Assembly: GCA_013361935.1 (NCBI GenBank)
Contig: JABFXC010000029.1
Coordinates: 1 to 62,846 of the forward strand
Length of the DNA: 62,846 bases
Origin: Gemmatimonadaceae bacterium
Lineage (GTDB): Bacteria; Gemmatimonadota; Gemmatimonadetes; Gemmatimonadales; Gemmatimonadaceae
Reading direction: 5' to 3'
Below the pieces are notes generated by a model. It saw nothing but the letters and a program-made list of their open reading frames with translations. It had not been told where the DNA came from and made no database searches. Below are positions 34,901 to 43,366 of the stretch, piece after piece. The translations under genes and the position numbers were made by a program. Position 1 is the stretch's first letter. Every line of letters begins with the position of its first letter.

Positions 34901-35875
34901 ATGCAGAACCCAAGGACGGCACTCGCGCTGCTCGCGCTCACCGTCTCCGTCGTCGCCTGCGACGGCGCGCTCACCGCCAGCCGCGCCGCGAGCACGACTC
35001 CCGTCGATCGCGTCATCCTCGTCAGCGTCGACGGCCTTCGCGGCGACGCGATGGCGCACATGCCCGCGCTCTCGGCGCTGCGCGACCGCGGACTGTGGAC
35101 GGACAGCATGCGCACCGTGCTCCCGTCGCTGACCGTTCCCGGCCATCTCTCGATGCTCACGGGACGCGACGTCTCCGCGCTCGGCATCACCAGCAACGAT
35201 CTCGACGTCCGTAACGCGCTCGCGCTCCAGATGAACGGCGCGTCGACGGTGTTCGCGTGGGTCCACGGCGCCGGCGGGACGAGCGCGGCGGTGGCCGGCG
35301 CGGCGCTCGTGCCCCCGCAGCAGATCGCCGACGCGCAGCGGCTCTTCGCCGTCGACACGCTCATGGCGGCGGACCTCGCCGAGGATTCGGTGCGCGCGCA
35401 GGCGGTCACCCTGCTCACCGCCGCGCACGCGCCGACGCTCCTCTTCGTGCACTTCTCCGGCGCCGACCTGGCCGGCCATGACTCGGGATGGATCGTTCCC
35501 GGCGCCAAGAGCGCCGACGGCGCGGACGTGCTCGCCCCGTACTACCTCGCCGCCGCGGCCCGCGTCGACACCGCGATCGCCGGGATCTGGAGCGCGATCG
35601 CCGCGGACGTCGAGGCGGGGCGCGCGGCGCTCATCGTCACCGCGGACCACGGGGGCGGACACGGCGATCACTGCGTCGCGACCCCCGAGGTGCCGGGCTT
35701 CCGCGAGCACTGCACCGCCGCCGGCGGCGACGTGCGAATCCCCTTCGTCCTCGTCGCGAAGGGCGTCGCCCACTCGAAGCTCCCAGCGTCGGCGCGCATC
35801 ACCCAGGTCGCCCCGACGATCGCGAAGCTGCTCGACATCTGGCGCCCGACGACCGCAGACGGCGCGGCGTTCTGA
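34901..35875 (+). CDS. alkaline-phosphatase-superfamily lipoprotein (nucleotide pyrophosphatase/phosphodiesterase type)
   Basis: A 324-residue exported protein. The signal ends in a lipobox (VSVVAC). The metal-site segments are VDRVILVSVDGLRGD (first Asp), LPSLTVPGHLSMLTG with the nucleophilic Thr in the SLTVPGH motif, FSGADLAGHDSGW and IVTADHGGGHGDH. This pattern fits the ENPP/phosphonoacetate-hydrolase branch, which cleaves phosphodiesters or pyrophosphates with two zinc ions in the periplasm or at the surface. It is short for the family. AGGA lies 6 bp before the ATG. The only promoter-like element seen is sigma-28-like. Confidence 0.85.
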   Translation: MQNPRTALALLALTVSVVACDGALTASRAASTTPVDRVILVSVDGLRGDAMAHMPALSALRDRGLWTDSMRTVLPSLTVPGHLSMLTGRDVSALGITSNDLDVRNALALQMNGASTVFAWVHGAGGTSAAVAGAALVPPQQIADAQRLFAVDTLMAADLAEDSVRAQAVTLLTAAHAPTLLFVHFSGADLAGHDSGWIVPGAKSADGADVLAPYYLAAAARVDTAIAGIWSAIAADVEAGRAALIVTADHGGGHGDHCVATPEVPGFREHCTAAGGDVRIPFVLVAKGVAHSKLPASARITQVAPTIAKLLDIWRPTTADGAAF

Positions 35876-35884
35876 GGCGAGCGA

Positions 35885-35949
35885 GGGGTCAGGGGCCAGG
35901 TGGGAGGAACAGCGTTGACCGCGGTTCCTCCCACCTGGCCCCTGACCCC
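35885..35949. repeat. intergenic palindrome, family A copy 4 (perfect)
   Basis: A perfect 26-bp inverted repeat (35885-35910 with 35924-35949) around a 13-base loop, between converging genes, 9 bp after one stop and 3 bp before the other. This is the best-preserved copy of the family. Confidence 0.9.
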
Positions 35950-35952
35950 CGC

Positions 35953-37026
35953 CTACGGTCGCTTCCTGAATCGCACCCCGCCCGATCCGGCGTCGATGCG
36001 GATGGTGCCGTCGCCGTCGCCGATGGTCCCGATGACGCGGTCGCGCTCCCAGCGCGTCACGCTCAGCGGGACGTCGAGATCGATGCCGCCGCTCCCCGTC
36101 TCGATGTCGACCTTCGCGCCCAGCGTCGCGGGAATCCAGAGCGTGACGCCTCCGGAGCCGCTGTCGATGTCGAGGAGGCGGACGTCGGTCATGAGATCGA
36201 GCTCGGTGGATCCGCTCCCCGAATCGAGCTTGACGTCGCGGGCGCTGAGCCGCTTCACCGTCGTGCCGCCGGAGCCGAGGTCGAAGTTCACCGACTGCAT
36301 GGTGATGCCGTCGGCGCTGAGGCGGCCGGAGCCGGCGTCGACGACGAGCTTGTTCCCGGTGAGATCGCTCAGCGTCACCGAGCCGGAGCCGGTGTCGAGG
36401 CTGACGTCACCGCGGGCGTTGCTCACCTTCACCTCGCCGGAGCCGGCGTCGAGGGAGAGGATCCCCTTCGTCCCGTCGGTGGTGACGCTCGCCATGTGCA
36501 CGTCGACGTAGACGTCGCCCTCGACGTTGGTGACGGTCACCTCGCCGGCGGCGAGGTTGAGATCGATGCGCTTCCCGGGCGGGACCGCGACGGTGAGATC
36601 GGCGCGCGCGTCGAGTCCGTCGCCGCGGCTGCTGATCTCGACGCGCGAGCCTTCGTCGTCGTCGTCGCCGAAGGTGCCGTCGGCGGCGACGCGGAGGGTC
36701 GTGCGCCCGCCGCCCCACCGGCTGGAGCCGCCCTGGTCGAAGCTGATGCGCCGCGCGGGGTAGATCACGCGCAGCGCGCTGCGCCTGCCGAGGGGGCCGT
36801 TCTCGACGCGAAGCTGCGAGGCATCCTTGCCGGCGCGGGTCACCGTCACGACGACGTCGCTTCCCGATCCGCCGGTCGCCCGGATCGAGCCGACGAGATT
36901 GTAGATCGCGATCTCGCTGCCGCTCATCGTGTAGCGCTCGGGGCTCTGCGCGCCGGAGGGCGCGGGCACGCTGAGCGCCGCGAGCGCGGCGGCGATGGCG
37001 AAGGGACGCAGATCGATCGAGCGCAT
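35953..37026 (-). CDS. exported DUF4097-type beta-helix-like protein
   Basis: A 357-residue protein with a signal peptide (PFAIAAALAALSVPAPSGA, then QSPE). The mature part is a regular series of short strands with the recurring motif D-x-GSG (DAGSGEVKVSNARGDVSLDTGSGSVTLSDLTG in part), as in DUF4097/DUF2807 putative adhesin or head-domain proteins that fold as right-handed beta helices. The location should be periplasm or surface. The function is unknown. The ATG at 37026 begins the signal; a longer start would run into the divergent promoter region. Confidence 0.83.
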   Translation of the reverse strand: MRSIDLRPFAIAAALAALSVPAPSGAQSPERYTMSGSEIAIYNLVGSIRATGGSGSDVVVTVTRAGKDASQLRVENGPLGRRSALRVIYPARRISFDQGGSSRWGGGRTTLRVAADGTFGDDDDEGSRVEISSRGDGLDARADLTVAVPPGKRIDLNLAAGEVTVTNVEGDVYVDVHMASVTTDGTKGILSLDAGSGEVKVSNARGDVSLDTGSGSVTLSDLTGNKLVVDAGSGRLSADGITMQSVNFDLGSGGTTVKRLSARDVKLDSGSGSTELDLMTDVRLLDIDSGSGGVTLWIPATLGAKVDIETGSGGIDLDVPLSVTRWERDRVIGTIGDGDGTIRIDAGSGGVRFRKRP

Positions 37027-37209
37027 GGGTTGGCTGAGCGAAGGTGACGACGACGCCCGAATGCTGAAGCGGCGTCGTGGCGAAGTCGAGATCTTCCGTG
37101 CTGATCCGACAGCGGCGAGGGGTCGAGGGTTGGAAGCGTGGTCAGGAACCGATGGGACGCGCAACTATCGGGTTGATCCGAGGTCGTCGCCCATCGAGCT
37201 TTCGACGTC

Positions 37210-38163
37210 ATGACCGACACCACCGCGCGCCTTCCCATCGCGATCCCCACCGACGAGCCGGCGCGGCCGAGCCGCGCGATGGTGCTCGCCGCGTATCTGA
37301 CGCTGTACGTCGTCTGGGGTTCGACGTATCTCGCGATCCGCTACGCGGTCCAGACGCTGCCCCCTTTCGCGATGGCCGGGGCGCGCTTCGTCCTCGCCGG
37401 CGCGATCCTCTGCGCGTGGTCGTGGTGGCGCGAAAGTGCGCGCGCGACGGCGGCCAACTGGCGCGCGGCGACGATCGCCGGAAGCTTCCTCCTCGTCGGG
37501 GGAAATGGCGCGGTGGTGTGGGCGGAGCAGCGCGTCCCGTCGGGGCTCGCGGCGCTGCTCGTCGCGTCGATGCCCTTCTGGATGGTGCTCGTCGACTGGC
37601 TGCGCCCGGGCGGGCGCGCGCCGCGCGCGGGAGTCGTGGTCGGGATCGTCGTCGGGATGCTCGGGATCGCGCTGCTCGTCGGCCCGGGCTCGCTCTCCGG
37701 CGGCGGGGTCGATCCCGCGGGGGCGACCGCGCTGGTGCTCGGCTCCCTCTCCTGGGCGGTCGGCTCGCTCTACTCGCGTCGCGCCCCGCTCCCGAAGAAC
37801 GCGATCCTCGCCACGGGGATGGAGATGCTGACCGGGGGTGCGGTCCTGCTGCTCGTCGCCGCGATCGCCGGCGAATACGGCCGGCTCGACGTCGCCCACG
37901 CGAGCCACGCGTCGATCGCGGGCTACTTCTACCTCGTGGTCTTCGGCTCGCTGATCGGCTTCACCGCCTTCGCCTGGCTGATTCGCGTCAGCACCCCCGC
38001 CCGCGTCTCGACCTACGCCTTCGTGAATCCCGTCGTCGCGGTGCTCCTCGGCTGGGCGATCGCGCACGAGCCGGTGGGACCGAGAACCGTCGTCGCCGCG
38101 GCCGTCATCGTGGGCGCGGTCGCGCTGATCACGTTCGGGACGGGGAAGACGAAAACGGAGTAG
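37210..38163 (+). CDS. EamA-family (DMT) transporter, YedA-like
   Basis: A 317-residue inner-membrane protein with ten predicted helices in two EamA repeats. The opening LTLYVVWGSTYLAIRYAV and the middle ASMPFWMVLVDWLRPGG are typical of the YedA/RhaT drug or metabolite exporter branch. The substrate is unknown. It is only distantly similar to the transporter at 1631. It is divergent from the DUF4097 gene and followed by a MITE-like element. Confidence 0.87.
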   Translation: MTDTTARLPIAIPTDEPARPSRAMVLAAYLTLYVVWGSTYLAIRYAVQTLPPFAMAGARFVLAGAILCAWSWWRESARATAANWRAATIAGSFLLVGGNGAVVWAEQRVPSGLAALLVASMPFWMVLVDWLRPGGRAPRAGVVVGIVVGMLGIALLVGPGSLSGGGVDPAGATALVLGSLSWAVGSLYSRRAPLPKNAILATGMEMLTGGAVLLLVAAIAGEYGRLDVAHASHASIAGYFYLVVFGSLIGFTAFAWLIRVSTPARVSTYAFVNPVVAVLLGWAIAHEPVGPRTVVAAAVIVGAVALITFGTGKTKTE

Positions 38164-38189
38164 GGGCGGGATGCGGGGGTCATCGCGCG

Positions 38190-38468
38190 CCGTGCGTTGG
38201 GACTCGTGCTACGGTCCGGATCTCTGCGTTCGCGGGGAGGTCGGGAGGTGGGGAGACTCGGCTCGAAGCGGTTTGTTTTTTCGCTTGCTCGTTCGCTGTT
38301 GCTCGGCTCGTGTCACGCCTTTGCGGAAAAACATCGAAGGCTGGTGAGCGAGCCATCAAAAAAGGCCGAGACGTGCAGAGCCCGTCGATCGGGGCGAACC
38401 TCCCGTGCTCCCGACCTCCCCGCGAAGGCGTAGATCCCAGCCCCTCACAGCAACTCAGCGCACGCCAC
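38190..38468. mobile_element. MITE-like inverted-repeat element, family D copy 1
   Basis: About 280 bp with long terminal inverted repeats (38190-38255 and 38398-38468); best block CGCGGGGAGGTCGGGAG (plus) and CTCCCGACCTCCCCGCG. The interior contains T and A runs (GTTTTTTCGC, CATCAAAAAAGGCC) and no credible ORF. A second copy lies at 53051-53314. There is no transposase gene in the window. A target-site duplication is not obvious. Confidence 0.65.
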
Positions 38469-38487
38469 GCCGACGCCGCCGCGCCGA

Positions 38488-40374
38488 CTACTCCTCGCCC
38501 GGCAGCTTGATCAGCCCCCCGGTCGGGAGCAGCGCCTTCAGCCGTTCGTCCAGCTTCTTCTTTTCCTCGTCCAGGCGAGCGCGCGCGTCGGCGACGAGCT
38601 GCTCGCCCTGCGCGCGGAGGGAGTCGGCTTTCGCGCGGAGGGGAGCCGTCTTTTCCTCGACGATGCGGTCGACCTGGGCGCGGGCCTTCGCTTCGGCCTT
38701 CGCGATCTCCTCGCCGGCGACGGCGCGCATCCGCTCGGCGAGCAGGCGATCGAGATTCGAGCGCACGGCGAGCGACGGCTTCGCGATCTCGCCGGTGAGG
38801 TCGGCGACGATCTCGAGGTCGTTCACTCCCTCGATCACGCGCAGCGCGAGCGACTGCATGGTGTTCTTCACGCCCCCCGTCGCGATCGAGTCCGTGCGGC
38901 GCCAGGTGACGCCGGGGGCGTGGATCGTCCAGCGCGCGGCGACACGATCGCCGACGCGCAGGAGGTCGATCCGGCTGGTGCCCTCGCCTAACGTCGCGCG
39001 CATCGGCAGTCCCGGCAGCGGGAAGCTCGGCAGCGTCACCCCGCTCGCGTCGACGCCGAGCGAGTCCCGGATGCGGCCGCCGACGTGATCGAGCACGCCA
39101 GCCGCGTCGATCGCGGCGACGACGCCCGCGGTCGAGCGGCGGGAGAGGGTGAAGCGCATCGGCTCGCGGACGAGCGCGGGCATCGTCGTCACGTTGGTGA
39201 CCGACGCGACGTACTTGCCGCTCGCCGCGCTCTTTCCGCCGATGCCCAGGTCGACGTCGCCGCGACGGAGGAGGAAGTCGGGGTACTCGCGCGCCTTCGG
39301 GAAGGCGATGGTGCTGCCCGCCATGCGCAGGCGCTTCGGCCCGGGCTGCTCGCGCGGGAGCAGGCCGGGCGGGACGTACTTCTGCGCCATCTGCGCCCAG
39401 TACATGATCTTCTGGAAGCGGTCGATGCTGACGTCGCCGAAGAGCGCGCCGCCGAGATCGGGGCCCTCGATCGTCGGGATCTTCATCAGCGACCGCGCGA
39501 AGGCGTAGTCCTCGCGCCGCGCGCTGTCGAGCGCCTGGAGCTCGGCGCCGAGGACGACGGTCGTCGTCCGCGCGTCGCGGGCCAGGGCCTCGACGCGCCT
39601 CTTCGCCGAGTCGACCTGGGCGAGGGTGCGCCTGACGTCGGCGACGGCCTTGCGAGTGCCGTCGATGCCCAACGTGCGCGGGTTCGCGCCGGAGAGCCGC
39701 GTCGTCACCGCGCGCGCGGAATCGTGGACCGTCTGCAGCGCGAGGGCACGGTAGCCCGCGGCGAGCGCGTCGCGCAGCGAGTCGGCACGGGCGCCGGCCT
39801 CGAGGGCGCGCTGCACGCTCGCCAGCTTCGTCGGGTCGAGCACCACCGCGCGGATGGTGTCGATGGGGGTGAAGCTGGCGATCGGCTTGCGCAGGCGCGC
39901 CGCCCACGTGTCCAGCGAGCGCAGCGTCGAGGCGGCGAAGCCGTCGCGAGGGGCGGGCGCGGCGGCGGTGCGCCGCGCGGTGCCGGTGTTCACCCCGGCG
40001 AGCGTCAGGGTGCGGACGATGATCTTCTTCTCGAGGAGCGGCCGCCCTTCGAGCACCGCCGTCACCCGCTGCGCCTCGACGAGGTTGCGCATCCGGTCGA
40101 AGGGGTCGGCGATGCTCACCCCCTGCAGCTCGACGGTCGCGTCGCGCAGCCGCACGTGCAGCGAGGCGATGTCGACCTCGGTGCCGAGGAACTTCGTGGC
40201 GCCCTCCTCGATGGTGTTGCGGAGGAGCGCCTCCCCCATCGTCAGCCAGCCGACGACGATGGCGAGGAGGACGACGACGATCGGGATGAGTCCGCGCCAG
40301 CGGACGACACCGCGCCGCCGGCGCGCCGGACGCGCTTCGAGCGCGTTACTCGGGGCGGAACCAGCGGTAGACAT
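38488..40374 (-). CDS. TIGR03545-like membrane-anchored protein
   Basis: A 628-residue protein with one N-terminal membrane helix (LIPIVVVLLAIVVGWLTM) and a long periplasmic part: AsmA-like strands (for example RLRDATVELQGVSIADPFD), helical middle sections, and a C-terminal coiled coil rich in Ala, Glu, Lys and Arg (about 545-615). The pairing with the downstream-reading small membrane gene matches, as I recall, the TIGR03545/TIGR03546 pair known mainly from gammaproteobacteria. The function is unknown; envelope lipid transport is a guess from the AsmA-like part. It overlaps the partner by 29 bp. Confidence 0.75.
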   Translation of the reverse strand: MSTAGSAPSNALEARPARRRRGVVRWRGLIPIVVVLLAIVVGWLTMGEALLRNTIEEGATKFLGTEVDIASLHVRLRDATVELQGVSIADPFDRMRNLVEAQRVTAVLEGRPLLEKKIIVRTLTLAGVNTGTARRTAAAPAPRDGFAASTLRSLDTWAARLRKPIASFTPIDTIRAVVLDPTKLASVQRALEAGARADSLRDALAAGYRALALQTVHDSARAVTTRLSGANPRTLGIDGTRKAVADVRRTLAQVDSAKRRVEALARDARTTTVVLGAELQALDSARREDYAFARSLMKIPTIEGPDLGGALFGDVSIDRFQKIMYWAQMAQKYVPPGLLPREQPGPKRLRMAGSTIAFPKAREYPDFLLRRGDVDLGIGGKSAASGKYVASVTNVTTMPALVREPMRFTLSRRSTAGVVAAIDAAGVLDHVGGRIRDSLGVDASGVTLPSFPLPGLPMRATLGEGTSRIDLLRVGDRVAARWTIHAPGVTWRRTDSIATGGVKNTMQSLALRVIEGVNDLEIVADLTGEIAKPSLAVRSNLDRLLAERMRAVAGEEIAKAEAKARAQVDRIVEEKTAPLRAKADSLRAQGEQLVADARARLDEEKKKLDERLKALLPTGGLIKLPGEE

Positions 40375-40864
40375 TGTATGCCTGCGATGCGGTGACGGCG
40401 CGATAGAGCTTCGACTGACGGACGCGCTCGCCGTACGTCGCGCGATAGCGGACGATGAGCCACTTCGCGAGGAAGAAGATCGGCGCGAAGAGGACGAGCC
40501 ACCCGACGACGCTGCCGAGGACGACGGTGTTGTTGAAGTTCGTGTACGGCACGAGCGGCGCGTTGAACCAGCTCGTCCACATCGGCGCGAGGGCGCGCGA
40601 GGTGAGCAGCGCGCGTCCGATCTGGTGAAAGAGCGGATCGAGGGCGAAGCCGAGCGGGACGAACACCGCCCAGGCGAGCATCCCCGCGCCGAAGGAGACG
40701 TTGAGCAGGAGCAGCAGCGCGAAGATCACGACGTTGTGCACGTTCGCGATCGGCGTCAGTCCCAGCGCCGCGCCGAGCGCGGCCCCGAACGCGACCTGCG
40801 CCGGAGTGCCGTCGGAGTGGAGCTCCTTGACGAGGGACTGGAGGAGCTTGAGGAAGGCGAGCAT
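40346..40864 (-). CDS. TIGR03546-like (DUF2062-type) small membrane protein
   Basis: A 172-residue protein with about four hydrophobic helices. PAQVAFGAALGAALGLTPIANVHNVVIF (in part) and the following LLLLNVSFGAGMLAWAVF are typical of the TIGR03546/DUF2062 group. Its overlap with the TIGR03545-like gene indicates a two-protein unit in the inner membrane. The ATG at 40864 is used; no strong ribosome site is seen. The function is unknown. Confidence 0.75.
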   Translation of the reverse strand: MLAFLKLLQSLVKELHSDGTPAQVAFGAALGAALGLTPIANVHNVVIFALLLLLNVSFGAGMLAWAVFVPLGFALDPLFHQIGRALLTSRALAPMWTSWFNAPLVPYTNFNNTVVLGSVVGWLVLFAPIFFLAKWLIVRYRATYGERVRQSKLYRAVTASQAYNVYRWFRPE

Positions 40865-40909
40865 GGCGATGGAAGGACTGCTGTCGCGCGCGGAGAGTCA
40901 CTTGGGGCA

Positions 40910-40986
40910 GGGGTCAGGGGCCAGGCGTGAGGGACGGCGTCGACCGCAGTTGACGCAGTTCCTTCCGCCTGGCCCCTGGGCCCCTC
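40910..40986. repeat. intergenic palindrome, family A copy 5
   Basis: Left arm GGGGTCAGGGGCCAGGCGTG, right arm CCTTCCGCCTGGCCCCTGGG; centre GGCGTCGACCGCAGTTGACG. It ends in the stop codon of rsgA (40985-40987) and lies between two genes in the same direction. Confidence 0.8.
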
Positions 40987-41911
40987 AGTACTGCCGTTCC
41001 ACCGACTCCAGCTCCTCGCGCAGCTTCAGGTAGCTCTCGTAGCGATCGCGATCGATCGCGCCCGACTCCACTCCCTCGCGAACCGCGCAGTCGGGCTCCG
41101 CGCGATGGGTGCAGTCCGCGAAGCGGCACTCGTCGCGGAGGGCGCGGAGCTCGGGGTAGCAGCGATCGAGCTCCGTCGGCTCGACGCCCCACATGCCGAC
41201 CTCGCGCAGCCCCGGCGTGTCGACGACGTAGCCGCCCCCGGGGAGGGGATGCAGCCAGGCGCCGACCGTCGTGTGGCGTCCCTTGTTCACGCTCTCGCTG
41301 ATCTCGCCGACGCGCAGCGACAGGCCGGGATAGAGCGCGTTGAGCAGCGACGACTTCCCGACGCCCGACGGCCCGGTGAACACCGACGTCCGGTCGTGGA
41401 GCACCTCGCGCAGCGCGTCGAGGCCGCGCGGCTCCTTCGTGCTCGTGTAGTGGATCGGGTAGCCGGCGCGCTCGTACGCCGCGAACTTCCCGCGCGCGGC
41501 CGCCTCGCTCGCGAGATCGACCTTGTTGATCACGACGCGCGCGGAGAGATCGTTCGCCTCGGCGATCGTGAGGAACCGGTCGAGCATCCGCGGGTGCGGC
41601 TCCGGCTTCACCACGGCGAACACGACGACCACCTGGTCGACGTTGGCGGCGACGACCCGCTCCGCCTGGCGCATCCCCGGCGCGCGGCGGGAGAGCGACG
41701 ACGTCCGCGGGTGGATCTCGCCGATCGCCCACCCGTCGCCGCGCTCCGCGGGCTCGATGGTCACGCGATCGCCGACGGCGAGCTTCGGCGCGTTGTCCTG
41801 CTTGAGCCGCCCGCGGAGGCTCACCTCGCGCTCGACGCCGGCGAGGGTGCGCACGACCCAGACGCCTCCGGTCCCGCGGAGCACGACCCCTTCCTCCGAC
41901 GCGACGGTCAC
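40985..41911 (-). CDS. rsgA: ribosome small-subunit-dependent GTPase A
   Basis: A 308-residue circularly permuted GTPase: an OB fold first (about 1-75), then G4 NKVD (in VVINKVDLAS), G1 GPSGVGKSSLLN, G3 DTPGLREVG, and a zinc domain (CYPELRALRDEC, CTHRAEPDC). It matures the 30S subunit late in assembly. The GTG at 41911 overlaps the upstream stop (GTGA). The stop lies in palindrome A. Confidence 0.93.
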   Translation of the reverse strand: MTVASEEGVVLRGTGGVWVVRTLAGVEREVSLRGRLKQDNAPKLAVGDRVTIEPAERGDGWAIGEIHPRTSSLSRRAPGMRQAERVVAANVDQVVVVFAVVKPEPHPRMLDRFLTIAEANDLSARVVINKVDLASEAAARGKFAAYERAGYPIHYTSTKEPRGLDALREVLHDRTSVFTGPSGVGKSSLLNALYPGLSLRVGEISESVNKGRHTTVGAWLHPLPGGGYVVDTPGLREVGMWGVEPTELDRCYPELRALRDECRFADCTHRAEPDCAVREGVESGAIDRDRYESYLKLREELESVERQY

Positions 41912-42315
41912 GATGCGTCCGGCTCGTCGTCGCGCATCGCGTCCCACCAGCGCCGCGTCGACGCGCCGGCGCCCGCCGCGGTGACGCAGGCGTCGAGCAG
42001 CGCCTTCACCGCGGAGAGCGGGAGGCGGGCGACGTCGTCGAGGACTTCGCGCTCGCTCGTGCCCCGCGTGAGGAAGTCGGTCTCGAGATGGCCGGACGGT
42101 CCCTGCTCGCCGGTGCGATGCCAGCGGACGAAGAGGAGATACGCGCCCCATGGCCGCTCCGCGTCCCCCGTGCGGTCGGCGACGATCTCCACGCTGTAGG
42201 AGAGCCCGTCGGGCCCCTCGAACGCCGCCGGCCGGTCGTGGACCGCGCGGTAGCCGCCGATGGTGTTCGCGTCTCCCTTGTCGGGATCGGGCGGAACGAA
42301 GCGGGGATGATGCAT
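41908..42315 (-). CDS. conserved-looking hypothetical protein
   Basis: A 135-residue soluble protein starting MHHPRFVPPDPD. It contains YSVEIVADRTGD, WGAYLLFVRW and a C-terminal helix with ALLDACVTA, ending acidic. I recognise no family. It is coupled to rsgA by a GTGA overlap and starts 20 bp after the proline dehydrogenase stop, so all three may form one transcript. Codon use matches the neighbours. Confidence 0.62.
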   Translation of the reverse strand: MHHPRFVPPDPDKGDANTIGGYRAVHDRPAAFEGPDGLSYSVEIVADRTGDAERPWGAYLLFVRWHRTGEQGPSGHLETDFLTRGTSEREVLDDVARLPLSAVKALLDACVTAAGAGASTRRWWDAMRDDEPDAS

Positions 42316-42335
42316 GCGCCGGCCGGCGCCGCCGC

Positions 42336-43271
42336 CTAACGGCGGCGGCCGAAGGTCTCCTTCAGGATGTTCCCGGCGATGAACCACACGTTCGCCGGCC
42401 GCTCGGCGAGCCGGCGCATGAGGTAGGGATACCACTGCGTGCCGAAGGGGACGTAGACGCGCATGCGATACCCTTCCTTCACCAGCTGCTCCTGGAGGTC
42501 GCGCCGCACTCCGTAGAGCATCTGGAACTCGTAGCGGTCGGCGGGGATCTTCTGCTCGGCGACGAACTTCTTCACCTCGCGGATGATGCGCTCGTCGTGC
42601 GTGGCCAGACCGGGATAGTTGCCGTGGCGCACGAGCTCCTGCATGCAGCGGACGTAGTTTGCGTCGACGTCGGCCTTCTCCGGGTACGCGACCGCCGGCG
42701 GCTCCTTGTACGCGCCCTTGCACAGCCGGACGCGGCACTTGAGCTGGATCGACCGCTCGACGTCCGCCGCGGTGCGATAGAGATAGCTCTGCAGCACGAT
42801 CCCGACGTTCTCCGGGTACGCCGGGTAGAGCCGCTGCTCGAAGAGCTGCAGCGTCTTCTCGGTGTACGCGCTGCTCTCCATGTCGAGCCGCACGAAGGTG
42901 TGATGCTGCCGCGCCCGGTCGAGCACTCCATGCATCACCGAGATGCAGAGCTCCTCGGAGATGTCGAGCCCCATCGCGGTGAGCTTCACCGACACGTTCG
43001 CGTCGAGATTGCGCTCGCGGATCAGGTCGAGGAGCCGGATGTAGTCGCGGCCCGCCTGCCGGGCCTCCGCCTCGTTGGTGACGCTCTCGCCGAGCAGGTC
43101 GAGAGACGCCGTGATCCCCTGCTCGTTCAGCGCGCGCACCGCGTCGAGCGCTTCCTCCGCCGTCTCGCCGGCGACGAAGCGCCGGGCGAACTTCTTGGCC
43201 AGCCCGTTGTTGCGGACAAACTTGAAGACGGTGGGCTGGTTGGAGAGGTAGAGCAGTGCGTTGCGGAGCAT
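42336..43271 (-). CDS. monofunctional proline dehydrogenase
   Basis: A 311-residue flavoenzyme of the PRODH TIM-barrel type. Segments are SVKLTAMGLDIS, RLDMESSAYTEKTL, VGIVLQSYLYRTAADVE, RLCKGAYKEP, LATHDERII, and the substrate-binding YVPFGTQWYPYLMRRLAERP. It oxidises proline to pyrroline-5-carboxylate using FAD. The length fits the stand-alone form rather than full PutA; no P5C dehydrogenase gene is beside it. The stop TAG lies in a GCCTAACG octamer. Confidence 0.93.
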   Translation of the reverse strand: MLRNALLYLSNQPTVFKFVRNNGLAKKFARRFVAGETAEEALDAVRALNEQGITASLDLLGESVTNEAEARQAGRDYIRLLDLIRERNLDANVSVKLTAMGLDISEELCISVMHGVLDRARQHHTFVRLDMESSAYTEKTLQLFEQRLYPAYPENVGIVLQSYLYRTAADVERSIQLKCRVRLCKGAYKEPPAVAYPEKADVDANYVRCMQELVRHGNYPGLATHDERIIREVKKFVAEQKIPADRYEFQMLYGVRRDLQEQLVKEGYRMRVYVPFGTQWYPYLMRRLAERPANVWFIAGNILKETFGRRR

Positions 43272-43366
43272 GAATCCTCAGTAAAGATCGCGGCCGCGAC
43301 CCGCCCTGTGGCCGGGACGCGGGAGTGCGGCGGAATATACCCGGAGGCGAAGCACGTCGTCAGCGC